A stretch of DNA of 64,000 nucleotides from Dallia pectoralis (Eukaryota > Chordata > Actinopteri > Esociformes > Umbridae), in the NCBI GenBank assembly GCA_029465975.1, contig CM055737.1:19679502-19743501 (forward strand), read 5' to 3'. Numbering within the stretch: position 1 is the stretch's first letter; each line of letters opens with the position of its first letter. The notes under the pieces are model-generated. The model saw only the letters and a list, made by a program, of their open reading frames with translations, had not been told where the DNA came from and made no database searches. Positions 23,456 to 34,963 of the stretch are shown piece after piece. Position numbers and translations under genes: made by a program.

Positions 23456-23900
23456 CCAACCCTTCCCTGTGTTTGTGTCCACTTCTGTCAGGGGGACCGC
23501 TCCAGCTTGGAGCATATGCTGGATCCTCCCTGGGGCCCCTGACTGTGCGGCTGACAGAACAGCTGGTGCAACCGGAGCTTCTTCCTCCAAGTCCTATCAA
23601 ATCCATCATCCCTCCTGGACATCCCGGACTATTTTGCTTTCTCAGTTTTTCGCACCTCGCTTGTTGTACTGTCATAAACTGACCCAGCCCAGCCAGAAGA
23701 GGACTGGTGATCCCTCAGAGCCTGGCTCCTCTCTAGGTTTCTTCCTAAATCTGACTTTCAGGGAGTTTTTCCTAGCCGCCGTGTGTCAACTTGTTCAACT
23801 TGTTGATGTTTGCTCTGTCGGATTCAGGCTGGTGATTGTAAAAGCACTTTGTGAAAACTTTTGTTGTAAAAAGGGCTTTATAAATAAATTTGATTTGATT

Positions 23901-25303
23901 CCAAAACCAAACGCCTGGAGCGTCTGCATCAAATAGGTATGTTCTACCCTATCAAACGCTTTATTGAAATCTAGGCCCAACACCACACCCCCATCCGTCA
24001 CCATATGTCTGACCACATCCCTCAAAGTGCAGATTGTGTCGGTTATACTCCTACCAGGAACACCATATGTCTGGGATTCTGATATAATGCTCCCCATCAC
24101 CTTATTCACCCTCATGACCAACACCTTTGCAAGGATCTTATAATCTACATTCAACAGACACACTGGCCTGTAATTTCCTAGCTCTTCCCTACTCCCTTTT
24201 TTATACAGCATTGTTATTAGACCTGTAGCCAGTGACTCCGGGACGTCTAGACTCTGCTCTATGTGCCGGTACACATCCAATAACACAGGCGCCAAAATAT
24301 CAGCAAATTTTTTATAAAATTCACTAATCAGACCCCGGACTTTTGTTACACTTCAAAGATGCAATCGCCTCCTTTATCTCTGCAACAGTTACGTCTGCAT
24401 CACACATCTCCTTTTCATCTTCCGACAGTCTTGTGTTGACATAGCCCAACATTTTGTCAATAAAACTTTGCTCCGGACTACCCTTTCCATAGAGATTCTT
24501 GTAAAACCCCTCCACAGTGTCTAAAATCCCCACCAAATCAGTCACTATCTCCCCATTCTCACTTACAAGCTCTCTAATCTGATTTTTCTCTTTCTTTTGT
24601 TTCTCCATCCCCAGAAAAAAGGAAGTACACCTATCTGCCTCTAGTGCATACTGCACTCTACTCCTCACAATTGCACCCTTACACTTCATCCTTTCAAACT
24701 CATTACAAGCGGCTTGTGCCTGCATGAAACCACTTACATCATAGCTTGCAGCGCTTTCTGCCTTTTTTTTACTTCACCTTCAAGTTTTTGACGTAAGGCA
24801 ATACCCTCTATCTTTAACTGCCTGCTTCTCCTACAGGAAAATTGTATACTTAAACCCTTAATCCTCTCTTTCAGGGCCTCCCACCACACACCAATATTAC
24901 GATGCTTAGCATCCATTGCCAAGCCATCTGTAATGCATTCTTCCACCATTTCTGTATAGCACCTCTCTTTTAACAAGCTAGAATTTAGGCACCATACACC
25001 CCCTCCTCTACCAGTCCCTACCCTGCCCAAGGTCAACCTAAGTGCAGCATGATCACTCATTGAATTGAACACGTAGCTGACCTCCTGTATATCTTTTCCC
25101 ACATGCTCCGCTGCCAGACAGTAGTCAATCCTACTCTGCTTTATTTCATTTAGCACCACTTGCCTTCTCGTAAACTCCCTCCTACTGGGATGCTGTTCTC
25201 TCCACACATCTCTCAGATTTCTGGTGCCCATCAAATTTAGCATGACAGCTCTCGATGTATCAGACCGAAAACTCAAGCTCCTGTGGGCATCCAATCTTGT
25301 TAA
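23901..25303 (-). pseudogene. LINE C ORF2, N-terminal part (mid-APE to RT motif A)
   Basis: Homologous to ORF2 of B from about residue 153: LDAHRSLSFRSDTSRAV, TRRQVVLNEIKQSRIDYC, SDHAALRL, then the linker, SLKCNKSPG, the RT fingers (ELGNYRPVCLLNVDYKIL) and DFNKAFDRVEHTYL. Frameshifts lie near 24765 (a T run) and near 24330 (short deletion). It stops at FGFG where the L2 entered. Confidence 0.88.
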
Positions 25304-25500
25304 CCCTCGTGTTGTCCTCGCATCGCCTACACACCCCCAGTCGAGCGGGTCAGAGTGACACTCGATCTCTTTTCACAGCCCTCAGAGTATTGCAAAAGAA
25401 GGAGGCCGAAATACAACAACGTGCGCGTGTTTCACTGTTATCGGTTTATTATTATCATCGCTGTTAATAATTATCTGGTAGGGCAAAAAAAACACCGCCC
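25300..25500 (+). mobile_element. probable piggyBac-like transposon terminus at TTAA
   Basis: LINE C sequence ends exactly at TTAA (25300-25303), followed by CCCTCGTGTTGTCCTCGC. A TTAA target followed by CCCT and a GTGTTGTC-type end is typical of piggyBac-related elements common in fish. The other end is not visible because the N gap begins at 25501. No transposase is seen; the remaining 200 bp hold nothing I recognise. Confidence 0.45.
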
Positions 25501-26000
25501 NNNNNNNNNNNNNNNNNNNNNNNNNNNNNNNNNNNNNNNNNNNNNNNNNNNNNNNNNNNNNNNNNNNNNNNNNNNNNNNNNNNNNNNNNNNNNNNNNNNN
25601 NNNNNNNNNNNNNNNNNNNNNNNNNNNNNNNNNNNNNNNNNNNNNNNNNNNNNNNNNNNNNNNNNNNNNNNNNNNNNNNNNNNNNNNNNNNNNNNNNNNN
25701 NNNNNNNNNNNNNNNNNNNNNNNNNNNNNNNNNNNNNNNNNNNNNNNNNNNNNNNNNNNNNNNNNNNNNNNNNNNNNNNNNNNNNNNNNNNNNNNNNNNN
25801 NNNNNNNNNNNNNNNNNNNNNNNNNNNNNNNNNNNNNNNNNNNNNNNNNNNNNNNNNNNNNNNNNNNNNNNNNNNNNNNNNNNNNNNNNNNNNNNNNNNN
25901 NNNNNNNNNNNNNNNNNNNNNNNNNNNNNNNNNNNNNNNNNNNNNNNNNNNNNNNNNNNNNNNNNNNNNNNNNNNNNNNNNNNNNNNNNNNNNNNNNNNN
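25501..26000. other. assembly gap, 500 N
   Basis: Exactly 500 N. It hides the far end of the TTAA-flanked insertion, any remaining 5' part of LINE C and the upstream half of its split 5S gene. The 5S array resumes on - at once afterwards. Confidence 0.99.
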
Positions 26001-26444
26001 ATTGTTTCTTCCCGCCAAGAAAATAACAAAATGCTTACAACACTAGATATTCCTAGGCGGTCTCCCATCCAAGTACTAACCAAGCCCGACACTGCTTGGC
26101 TTCCGAAATCAGACGAGATCGGGCGTTTTCAGGGTGGTGTGGCCGTAAGCTATTAGATAAGTTGAAATTACAGCTCTTATTGATTTCTTCACTGCATAAT
26201 TAACTTTTTGATTGATTGTTTCTTCCCGCCAAGAAAATAACAAAATGCTTACAACACTAGATATTCCTAGGCGGTCTCCCATCCAAGTACTAACCAAGCC
26301 CGACCCTGCTTGGTTCCGAGATCAGACGAGATCGGGCGTTTTCAGGGTGGTGTGGCCGTAGGGTATTAGAAAATTTGAAAATACAGCTCTTATTGATTTC
26401 TTCACTTCATAATTAACTTTTTGATTGATTGTTTCTTCCCGCCA

Positions 26445-26458
26445 AGAAAATAACAAAA
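26445..26458 (-). terminator. Pol III T-run terminator after a 5S gene
   Basis: TTTTGTTATTTT directly follows the gene end, giving two runs of four T, the standard Pol III stop. The same motif follows almost every unit; units reading AAGGC instead of AATGC in forward keep TTTT one base later. Confidence 0.75.
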
Positions 26459-26577
26459 TGCTTACAACACTAGATATTCCTAGGCGGTCTCCCATCCAAG
26501 TACTAACCAAGCCCGACCCTGCTTGGCTTCCGAGATCAGACGAGATCGGGCGTTTTCAGGGTGGTGTGGCCGTAAGC
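26459..26577 (-). rRNA. 5S rRNA gene, full-length consensus copy
   Basis: Matches the array consensus throughout, with the 119-nt body, complete helix III arm and promoter boxes. Compared with the usual teleost somatic 5S it differs at about ten sites (nt 12, 23, 24, 53, 68, 97, 104, 106, 107, 111). Best representative of a potentially functional gene here. Confidence 0.92.
26481..26528 (-). promoter_or_regulatory. internal control region (A box, IE, C box) of a 5S gene
   Basis: By position in the gene: A box nt 50-64 (26514-26528), intermediate element nt 67-72 (26506-26511), C box nt 80-97 (26481-26498, GGATGGGAGACCGCC core). These bind TFIIIA and TFIIIC in vertebrate 5S genes. The changes at nt 53, 68 and 97 lie in these boxes. 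Confidence 0.8.
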
Positions 26578-27305
26578 TATTACAAAAGTTGAAATTACAG
26601 CTCTTATTGATTTCTTCACTGCATATTTAACTTTTTGATTGATTGTTTCTTCCCGCCAAGAAAATAACAAAATGCTTACAACAATAGATATTCCTAGGCG
26701 GTCTCCCATCCAAGTACTAACCAAGCCCGACCCTGCTTGGCTTCCGAGATCAGACGAGATCGGGCGTTTTCAGGGTGGTGTGGCCGTAAGCTATTAGAAA
26801 AGTTGAAATTACAGCTCTTATTGATTTCTTCACTGCATAATTAACTTTTTGATTGTTTGTTTCTTCCCGCCAAAAAAATAACAAAATGCTTACAACACTA
26901 GATATTCCGAGGCGGTCTCCCATCCAAGTACTAACCAAGCCCGACCCTGTTTGGTTTCCGAGATCAGGCGTTTTCAGGGTGGTGTGGCCGTAGGGTATTA
27001 GAACATTTGAAAATACAGCTGTTATTGATTTCTTCACTGCATAATTAACTTTTTGATTGATTGTTTCTTCCCGCCAAGAAAATAACAAAATGCTTACAAC
27101 ACTAGATATTCCTAGGCGGTCTCCCATCCAAGTACTAACCAAGCCCGACCTCTGCTTGGCTTCCGAGATCAGACGAGATCGGGCGTTTTCAGGGTGGTGT
27201 GGCCGTAAGCGATAAGACAAGTTGAAATTACAGCTCTTATTGATTTCTTCACTGCATAATTAACTTTTTGATTGATTGTTTCTTCCCGCCAAGAAAATAA
27301 CAAAA

Positions 27306-27414
27306 TGCTTACAACACTAGATATTTCCAGGCGGTCTCCCATCCAAGTACTAACCAAGCCCGACCCGGTTTGGTTTCCGAGATCAGGCGTTTTCAGGGTG
27401 GTGTGGCCGTAGGG
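27306..27414 (-). pseudogene. 10-nt-deleted 5S gene, class 1 (example)
   Basis: A 109-nt copy lacking ten bases of the helix III arm (reads GCCTGATCTCGGAAACC). It also has a changed 5' end, CCCTAC for GCTTAC, which breaks pairing with the 3' GTAAGC, and a spacer with AAATGTTCTAATA. These three features travel together in many units. Confidence 0.8.
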
Positions 27415-27509
27415 TATTAGAACATTTGAAAATACAGCTGTTATTGATTTCTTCACTGCATAATTAACTTTTTGATTGATTGTTTCTTCCCGCCAAGAAA
27501 ATAACAAAA

Positions 27510-27628
27510 TGCTTACAACACTAGATATTCCTAGGCGGTCTCCCATCCAAGTACTAACCAAGCCCGACCCTGCTTGGCTTCCGAGATCAGACGAGATCGG
27601 GCGTTTTCAGGGTGGTGTGGCCGTAAGC
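27510..27628 (-). rRNA. 5S rRNA gene, full length
   Basis: Complete consensus copy directly neighbouring a class 1 deleted unit, showing how good and broken genes interleave. Confidence 0.9.
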
Positions 27629-28643
27629 TATTAGATAAGTTGAAATTACAGCTCTTATTGATTTCTTCACTGCATATTTAACTTTTTGATTGATTGTTTC
27701 TTCCCGCCAAGAAAATAACAAAATGCTTACAACACTAGATATTCCTAGGCGGTCTCCCATCCAAGTACTAACCAAGCCCGACCCTGCTTGGCTTCCGAGA
27801 TCAGACGAGATCGGGCGTTTCAGGGTGGTGTGGCCGTAAGCTATTAGAAAGTTGAAATTACAGCTCTTATTGATTTCTTCACTTCATAATTAACTTTTTG
27901 ATTGATTGTTTCTTCCCGCCAAGAAAATAACAAAATGCTTACAACACTATATATTCCTAGGCGGTCTCCCATCCAAGTACTAACCAAGCCCAACCCTGCT
28001 TGGCTTCCGAGATCAGACGAGATCGGGCGTTTTCAGGGGGGTGTGGCCGTAAGCTATTAGACAAGTTGAAATTACAGCTCTTATTGATTTCTTCACTGCA
28101 TAATTCACTTTTTGATTGATTGTTTCTTCCCGCCAAGAAAATAACAAAATGCTTACAACACTAGATATCCCTAGGCGGTCTCCCATCCAAGTACTAACCA
28201 AGCCCGACCCTGCTTGGTTTCCGAGATCAGACGAGATCGGGCGTTTTCAGGGTGGTGTGGCCGTAAGCTATTAGAAAAGTTGAAATTACAGCTCTTATTG
28301 ATTTCTTCACTGCATAATTAACTTTTGATTGTTTGTTTCTTCCCGCCAAAAAAATAACAAAATGCTTACAACACTAGATATTCCGAGGCGGTCTCCCATC
28401 CAAGTACTAACCAAGCCCGACCCTGTTTGGTTTCCGAGATCAGGCGTTTTCAGGGTGGTGTGGCCGTAGGGTATTAGAACATTTGAAAATACAGCTGTTA
28501 TTGATTTCTTCACTGCATAATTAACTTTTTGATTGATTGTTTCTTCCCGCCAAGAATATAACAAAATGCTTACAACACTAGATATTCCTAGGCGGTCTCC
28601 CATCCAAGTACTAACCAAGCCCGACCCTGCTTGGCTTCCGAGA

Positions 28644-30763
28644 TCAGACGAGATCGGGCGATTTCAGGGTGGTGTGGCCGTAAGCGATAAGAGAAGTTGA
28701 AATTACAGCTCTTATTGATTTCTTCACTTCATAATTAACTTTTTGATTGATTGTTTCTTCCCGCCATGAAAATAACAAAATGCTTACAACACTATATATT
28801 CCTAGGCGGTCTCCCATCCAAGTACTAACCAAGCCCGACCATGTTTGGCTTCCGAGATCGGGCGTTTTCAGGGTGGTGTGGCCGTAAGCGATAAGACAAG
28901 TTGAAATTACAGCTCTTATTGATTTCTTCACTGCATAATTAACTTTTTGATTGATTGTTTCTTCCCGCCATGAAAATAACAAAATGCTTACAACACTAGA
29001 TATTCCTAGGCGGTCTCCCATCCAAGTACTAACCAAGACCAACCCTGCTTGGCTTCCGAGATCAGACGAGATCGGGCGTTTTCAGGGTGGTGAGGCCGTA
29101 AGCTATTAGAAAAGTTGAAATTACAGCTCTTATTGATTTCTTCACTGCATATTTAACTTTTTGATTGATTGTTTCTTCCCGCCATGAAAATAACAAAATG
29201 CTTACAACACTAGATATTCCTAGGCGGTCTCCCATCCAAGTACTAACCAAGCCCAACCCTGCTTGGCTTCCGAGATCAGACGAGATCGGGCGTTTTCAGG
29301 GTGGTGTGGCCGTAAGCTATTAGAAGAGTTGAAATTACAGCTCTTATTGATTTCTTCACTGCATAATTAACTTTTTGATAGATTGTTTCTTCCCGCCAAG
29401 AAACTAACAAAATGCTTACAACACTAGATATTCCTAGGCGGTCGCCTATCCAAGTACTAACCAAGCCCGACCCTGCTTGGCTTCCGAGATCAGGCGAGAT
29501 CGGGCGATTTCAGGGTAGTGTGGCCGTAAGCGATAAGACAAGTTGAAATTACAGCTCTTATTGATTTCTTCACTGCATAATTAACTTTTTGATTGATTGT
29601 TTCTTCCCGCCATGAAAATAACAAAATGCTTACAACACTAGATATTCCTAGGCGGTCTCCCATCCAAGTACTAACCAAGCCCGACCCTGCTTGGCTTCCG
29701 AGATCAGACGAGATCGGGCGTTTTCAGGGTGGTGTGGCCGTAAGCTATTAGAAAAGTTGAAATTACAGCTCTTATTGATTTCTTCACTTCATAATTAACT
29801 TTTTGATTGATTGTTTCTTCCCGCCATGAAAATAACAAAATGCTTACAACACTATATATTCCTAGGCGGTCTCCCATCCAAGTACTAACCAAGCCCGACC
29901 ATGTTTGGCTTCCGAGATCGGGCGTTTTCAGGGTGGTGTGGCCGTAAGCGATAAGACAAGTTGAAATTACAGCTCTTATTGATTTCTTCACTGCATAATT
30001 AACTTTTTGATTGATTGTTTCTTCCCGCCATGAAAATAACAAAATGCTTACAACACTAGATACTCCTAGGCGGTCTCCCATCCAAGTACTAACCAAGACC
30101 AACCCTGCTTGGCTTCCGAGATCAGACGAGATCGGGCGTTTTCAGGGTGGTGAGGCCGTAAGCTATTAGAAAAGTTGAAATTACAGCTCTTATTGATTTC
30201 TTCACTGCATATTTAACTTTTTGATTGATTGTTTCTTCCCGCCATGAAAACAACAAATTGCTTACAACACTAGATATTCCTAGGCGGTCTCCCATCCAAG
30301 TACTAACCAAGCCCAACCCTGCTTGGCTTCCGAGATCAGACGAGATCGGGCGTTTTCAGGGTGGTGTGGCCGTAAGCTATTAGAAGAGTTGAAATTACAG
30401 CTCTTATTGATTTCTTCACTGCATAATTAACTTTTTGATAGATTGTTTCTTCCCGCCAAGAAACTAACAAAATGCTTACAACACTAGATATTCCTAGGCG
30501 GTCGCCTATCCAAGTACTAACCAAGCCCGACCCTGCTTGGCTTCCGAGATCAGACGAGATCGGGCGATTTCAGGGTGGTGTGGCCGTAAGCGATAAGACA
30601 AGTTGAAATTACAGCTCTTATTGATTTCTTCACTGCATAATTAACTTTTTGATTGATTGTTTCTTCCCGCCATGAAAATAACAAAATGCTTACAACACTA
30701 GATATTCCTAGGCGGTCTCCCATCCAAGTACTAACCAAGCCCAACCCTGCTTGGCTTCCGAGA
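28644..30763 (-). repeat. 5-unit higher-order repeat, 1,060 bp x 2
   Basis: Blocks 28644-29703 and 29704-30763 match unit by unit, including diagnostic ACTATATATTCC, CAAGACCAACC, GGTGAGGCC and GGTCGCCTATCC variants. 1,060 equals four 214-bp units plus one 204-bp deleted unit. A third copy lies at 36014-37073. Confidence 0.85.
28781..28889 (-). pseudogene. 10-nt-deleted 5S gene, class 2 (example)
   Basis: A 109-nt copy in which the two GATCTCG repeats of the arm have collapsed to one (GCCCGATCTCGGAAGCC). It keeps the normal GCTTAC 5' end and has CATGG for CAGGG at nt 57-61. The same variant recurs in many higher-order blocks. Confidence 0.8.
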
Positions 30764-33700
30764 TCAGACGAGATCGGGCGTTTTCAGGGTAGTGTGGCCG
30801 TAAGCTATTAGAAAAGTTGAAATTACAGCTCTTATTGATTTATTCACTGCATAATTAACTTTATGATTGATTGTTTCTTCCCGCCATGAAAATAACGAAA
30901 TGCTTACAACACTAGATATTACTAGGCGGTCTCCCATCCAAGTACTAACCAAGCCCGACCCTGTTTGGCTTCCGAGATCGGGCGTTTTCAGGGTGTTGTG
31001 GCCGTAAGCTATTAGAAAAGTTGAAATTACAGCTCTTATTGATTTCTTCACTGCATAATTAACTTTTTGATTGATTGTTTCTTCCCGCCATGAAAATAAC
31101 AAAATGCTTACAACACTAGATATTCAAAGGCGGTCTCCCATCCAAGTACTAACCAAGCCCAACCCTGCTTGGCTTCCGAGATCAGACGAGTTTGGGCGTT
31201 TTCAGGGTGGTGTGGCCGTAAGCGATAGGACAAGTTGAAATTACAGCTCTTATTGATTTCTTCACTGCATAATTAACTTTTTGATTGATTGTTTCTTCCC
31301 GCCATGAAAATAACAAAATGCTTACAACACTATATATTCCTAGGCGGTCTCCCATCCAAGTACTAACCAAGCCCGACCCTGCTTGGCTTCCGAGATCAGA
31401 CGAGATCGGGCGTTTTCAGGGTGGTGTGGCCGTAAGCTATTAGAAAAGTTGAAATTACAGCTCTTATTGATTTCTTCACTTCATAATTAACTTTTTGATT
31501 GATTGTTTCTTCCCGCCATGAAAATAACAAAATGCTTACAACACTAGATATTCCTAGGCGGTCTCCCATCCAAGTACTAACCAAGCCCAACCCTGCTTGG
31601 CTTCCGAGATCAGACGAGATCGGGCGTTTTCAGGGTGGTGTGGCCGTAAGCTATTAGAAAAGTTGAAATTACAGCTCTTATTGATTTCTTCACTGCATAA
31701 TTAACTTTATGATTGATTGTTTCTTCCCGCCATGAAAATAACAAAACGCTTACAACACTAGATATTCCTAGGCGGTCTCCCATCCAAGTACTAACCAAGC
31801 CCAACCCTGTTTGGCTTCCGAGATCGGGCGTTTTCAGGGTGGTGTGGCCGTAAGCTATTAGAAAAGTTGAAGTTACAGCTCTTATTGATTTCTTCACTGC
31901 ATAATTAACTTTTTGATTGTTTGTTTCTTCCCGCCAAGAAAATAACAAAATGCTAACAACACTAGATATTCCCAGGCGGTCTCCCATCCAAGTACTAACC
32001 AAGCCCGACCTTGTTTGGTTTCCGAGATCAGGCGTTTTCAGGGTGGTGTGGCCGTAGGGTATTAGAACATTTGAAAATACAGCTGTTAGTGATTTCTTCA
32101 CTGCATATTTAACTTTTTGATTGATTGTTTCTTCCCGCCATGAAAATAACAAAATGCTTACAACACTAGATATTCCTAGGCGGTCTCCCATCCAAGTACT
32201 AACCAAGCCCGACCCTGCTTGGCTTCCGAGATCAGACGAGATCGGGCATTTTCAGGGTGGTGTGGCCGTAAGCTATTAGAAAAGTTGAAATTACAGCTCT
32301 TATTGATTTCTTCACTGCATAATTAACTTTATGATTGATTGTTTCTTCCCGCCATGAAAATAACGAAATGCTTACAACACTAGATATTACTAGGCGGTCT
32401 CCCATCCAAGTACTAACCAAGCCCGACCCTGTTTGGCTTCCGAGATCGGGCGTTTTCAGGGTGTTGTGGCCGTAAGCTATTAGAAAAGTTGAAATTACAG
32501 CTCTTATTGATTTCTTCACTGCATAATTAACTTTTTGATTGATTGTTTCTTCCCGCCCAGAAAATAACATAATGCTTACAACACTAGATATTTCCAGGCG
32601 GTCTCCCATCCAAGTACTAACCAAGCCCAACCCTGCTTGGCTTCCGAGATCAGACGAGATCGGGCGTTTTCAGGGGGGTGTGGCCGTAAGCTATTAGAAG
32701 AGTTGAAATTACAGCTGTTATTGATTTCTTCACTGCATAATTAACTTTTTGATAGATTGTTTCTTCCCGCCAAGAAAATAACAAAATGCTTACAACACTA
32801 GATATTCCTAGGCGGTCGCCTATCCAAGTACTAACCAAGCCCGACCCTGCTTGGCTTCCGAGATCAGACGAGATCGGGCGTTTTCAGGGTGGTGTGGCCG
32901 TAAGCTATTAGAAAAGTTGAAATTACAGCTCTTATTGATTTATTCACTGCATAATTAACTTTATGATTGATTGTTTCTTCCCGCCATGAAAATAACGAAA
33001 TGCTTACAACACTAGATATTACTAGGCGGTCTCCCATCCAAGTACTAACCAAGCCCGACCCTGTTTGGCTTCCGAGATCGGGCGTTTTCAGGGTGTTGTG
33101 GCCGTAAGATATTAGAAAAGTTGAAATTACAGCTCTTATTGATTTCTTCACTGCATAATTAACTTTTTTATTGATTGTTTCTTCCCGCCATGAAAATAAC
33201 AAAACGCTTACAACACTAGATATTCCAAGGCGGTCTCCCATCTAAGTACTAACCAAGCCCAACCCTGCTTGGCTTCCGAGATCAGACGAGTTTGGGCGTT
33301 TTCAGGGTGGTGTGGCCGTAAGCGATAGGACAAGTTGAAATTACAGCTCTTATTGATTTCTTCACTGCATAATTAACTTTTTGATTGATTGTTTCTTCCC
33401 GCCATGAAAATAACAAAATGCTTACAACACTATATATTCCTAGGCGGTCTCCCATCCAAGTACTAACCAAGCCCGACCCTGCTTGGCTTCCGAGATCAGA
33501 CGAGATCGGGCGTTTTCAGGGTGGTGTGGCCGTAAGCTATTAGAAAAGTTGAAATTACAGCTCTTATTGATTTCTTCACTTCATAATTAACTTTTTGATT
33601 GATTGTTTCTTCCCGCCATGAAAATAACAAAATGCTTACAACACTAGATATTCCTAGGCGGTCTCCCATCCAAGTACTAACCAAGCCCAACCCTGCTTGG

Positions 33701-34963
33701 CTTCCGAGATCAGACGAGATCGGGCGTTTTCAGGGTGGTGTGGCCGTAAGCTATTAGAAAAGTTGAAATTACAGCTCTTATTGATTTCTTCACTGCATAA
33801 TTAACTTTATGATTGATTGTTTCTTCCCGCCATGAAAATAACAAAATGCTTACAACACTAGATATTCCTAGGCGGTCTCCCATCCAAGTACTAACCAAGC
33901 CCAACCCTGTTTGGCTTCCGAGATCGGGCGTTTTCAGGGTGGTGTGGCCGTAAGCTATTAGAAAAGTTGAAGTTACAGCTCTTATTGATTTCTTCACTGC
34001 ATAATTAACTTTTTGATTGTTTGTTTCTTCCCGCCAAGAAAATAACAAAATGCTAACAACACTAGATATTCCCAGGCGGTCTCCCATCCAAGTACTAACC
34101 AAGCCCGACCTTGTTTGGTTTCCGAGATCAGGCGTTTTCAGGGTGGTGTGGCCGTAGGGTATTAGAACATTTGAAAATACAGCTGTTAGTGATTTCTTCA
34201 CTGCATAATTAACTTTTTGATTGATTGTTTCTTCCCGCCATGAAAATAACAAAATGCTTACAACACTAGATATTCCTAGGCGGTCTCCCATCCAAGTACT
34301 AACCAAGGCCGACCCTGCTTGGCTTCCGAGATCAGACGAGATCGGGCGTTTTCAGGGTGGTGTGGCCGTAAGCCATTAGAAAAGTTGAAATTACAGCTCT
34401 TATTGATTTCTTCACTGCATAATTAACTTTATGATTGATTGTTTCTTCCCGCCATGAAAATAACGAAATGCTTACAACACTAGATATTACTAGGCGGTCT
34501 CCCATCCAAGTACTAACCAAGCCCGACCCTGTTTGGCTTCCGAGATCGGGCGTTTTCAGGGTGTTGTGGCCGTAAGCTATTAGAAAAGTTGAAATTACAG
34601 CTCTTATTGATTTCTTCACTGCATAATTAACTTTTTGATTGATTGTTTCTTCCCGCCCAGAAAATAACATAATGCTTACAACACTAGATATTTCCAGGCG
34701 GTGTCCCATCCAAGTACTAACCAAGCCCAACCCTGCTTGGCTTCCGAGATCAGACGAGATCGGGCGTTTTCAGGGGGGTGTGGCCGTAAGCTATTAGAAG
34801 AGTTGAAATTACAGCTGTTATTGATTTCTTCACTGCATAATTAACTTTTTGATAGATTGTTTCTTCCCGCCAAGAAAATAACAAAATGCTTACAACACTA
34901 GATATTCCTAGGCGGTCGCCTATCCAAGTACTAACCAAGCCCGACCATGTTTGGCTTCCGAGA
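30764..34963 (-). repeat. 10-unit higher-order repeat, 2,100 bp x 2
   Basis: 30764-32863 and 32864-34963 correspond at a constant 2,100-bp offset, sharing rare changes such as GACGAGTTTGGGCG and TAACATAATGC. 2,100 equals six 214-bp units and four 204-bp units. Confidence 0.85.
31319..31437 (-). rRNA. 5S rRNA gene, full length
   Basis: Complete copy with one private change (ACTATATATT for ACTAGATATT in forward). Its duplicate 2,100 bp on, at 33419-33537, is the same. Confidence 0.88.

Larger units (their letters stand above)
21435..23900 (+). mobile_element. L2-type LINE, 5'-truncated, nested in LINE C
   Basis: A 2.47-kb insertion on +, opposite to its host. It begins inside the RT (QSGFRPHHSTETALVK) and ends with GGGCTTTATAAATAAATT and TGATTTGATT, the usual 3' end of fish L2 elements. 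It splits the LINE C RT between FGFG and MIAWIQLLYGS. No clear target-site duplication can be read, partly because the junction bases are shared CC. The stretch between the ORF end (22656) and the L2 tail holds two kinds of internal repeat. Confidence 0.9.
19246..25303 (-). mobile_element. 5S-targeted non-LTR retrotransposon, Tx1/Mutsu-like, copy 'C' (interrupted)
   Basis: Third element type on -, inserted at the same 5S site, with a poly(A) preceded by TATAATAAAAAGAG. The protein is clearly homologous to B but diverged (for example HQYADDLTCTV against QQYADDTTCTV). The body is in two parts, 19246-21434 and 23901-25303, separated by a nested L2 LINE. The 5' end is lost at a TTAA (25300-25303), where a probable piggyBac-like terminus begins, so the leader, ORF1 and about the first 150 residues of ORF2 are absent. 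Confidence 0.9.

Noticed and set aside
22649..23936. Short frames in the L2 3' region (for example 22649-22888, 23422-23682, 23439-23936)
   Set aside because: They fall in the minisatellite and 3' UTR of the L2 and share no RT or endonuclease motif.
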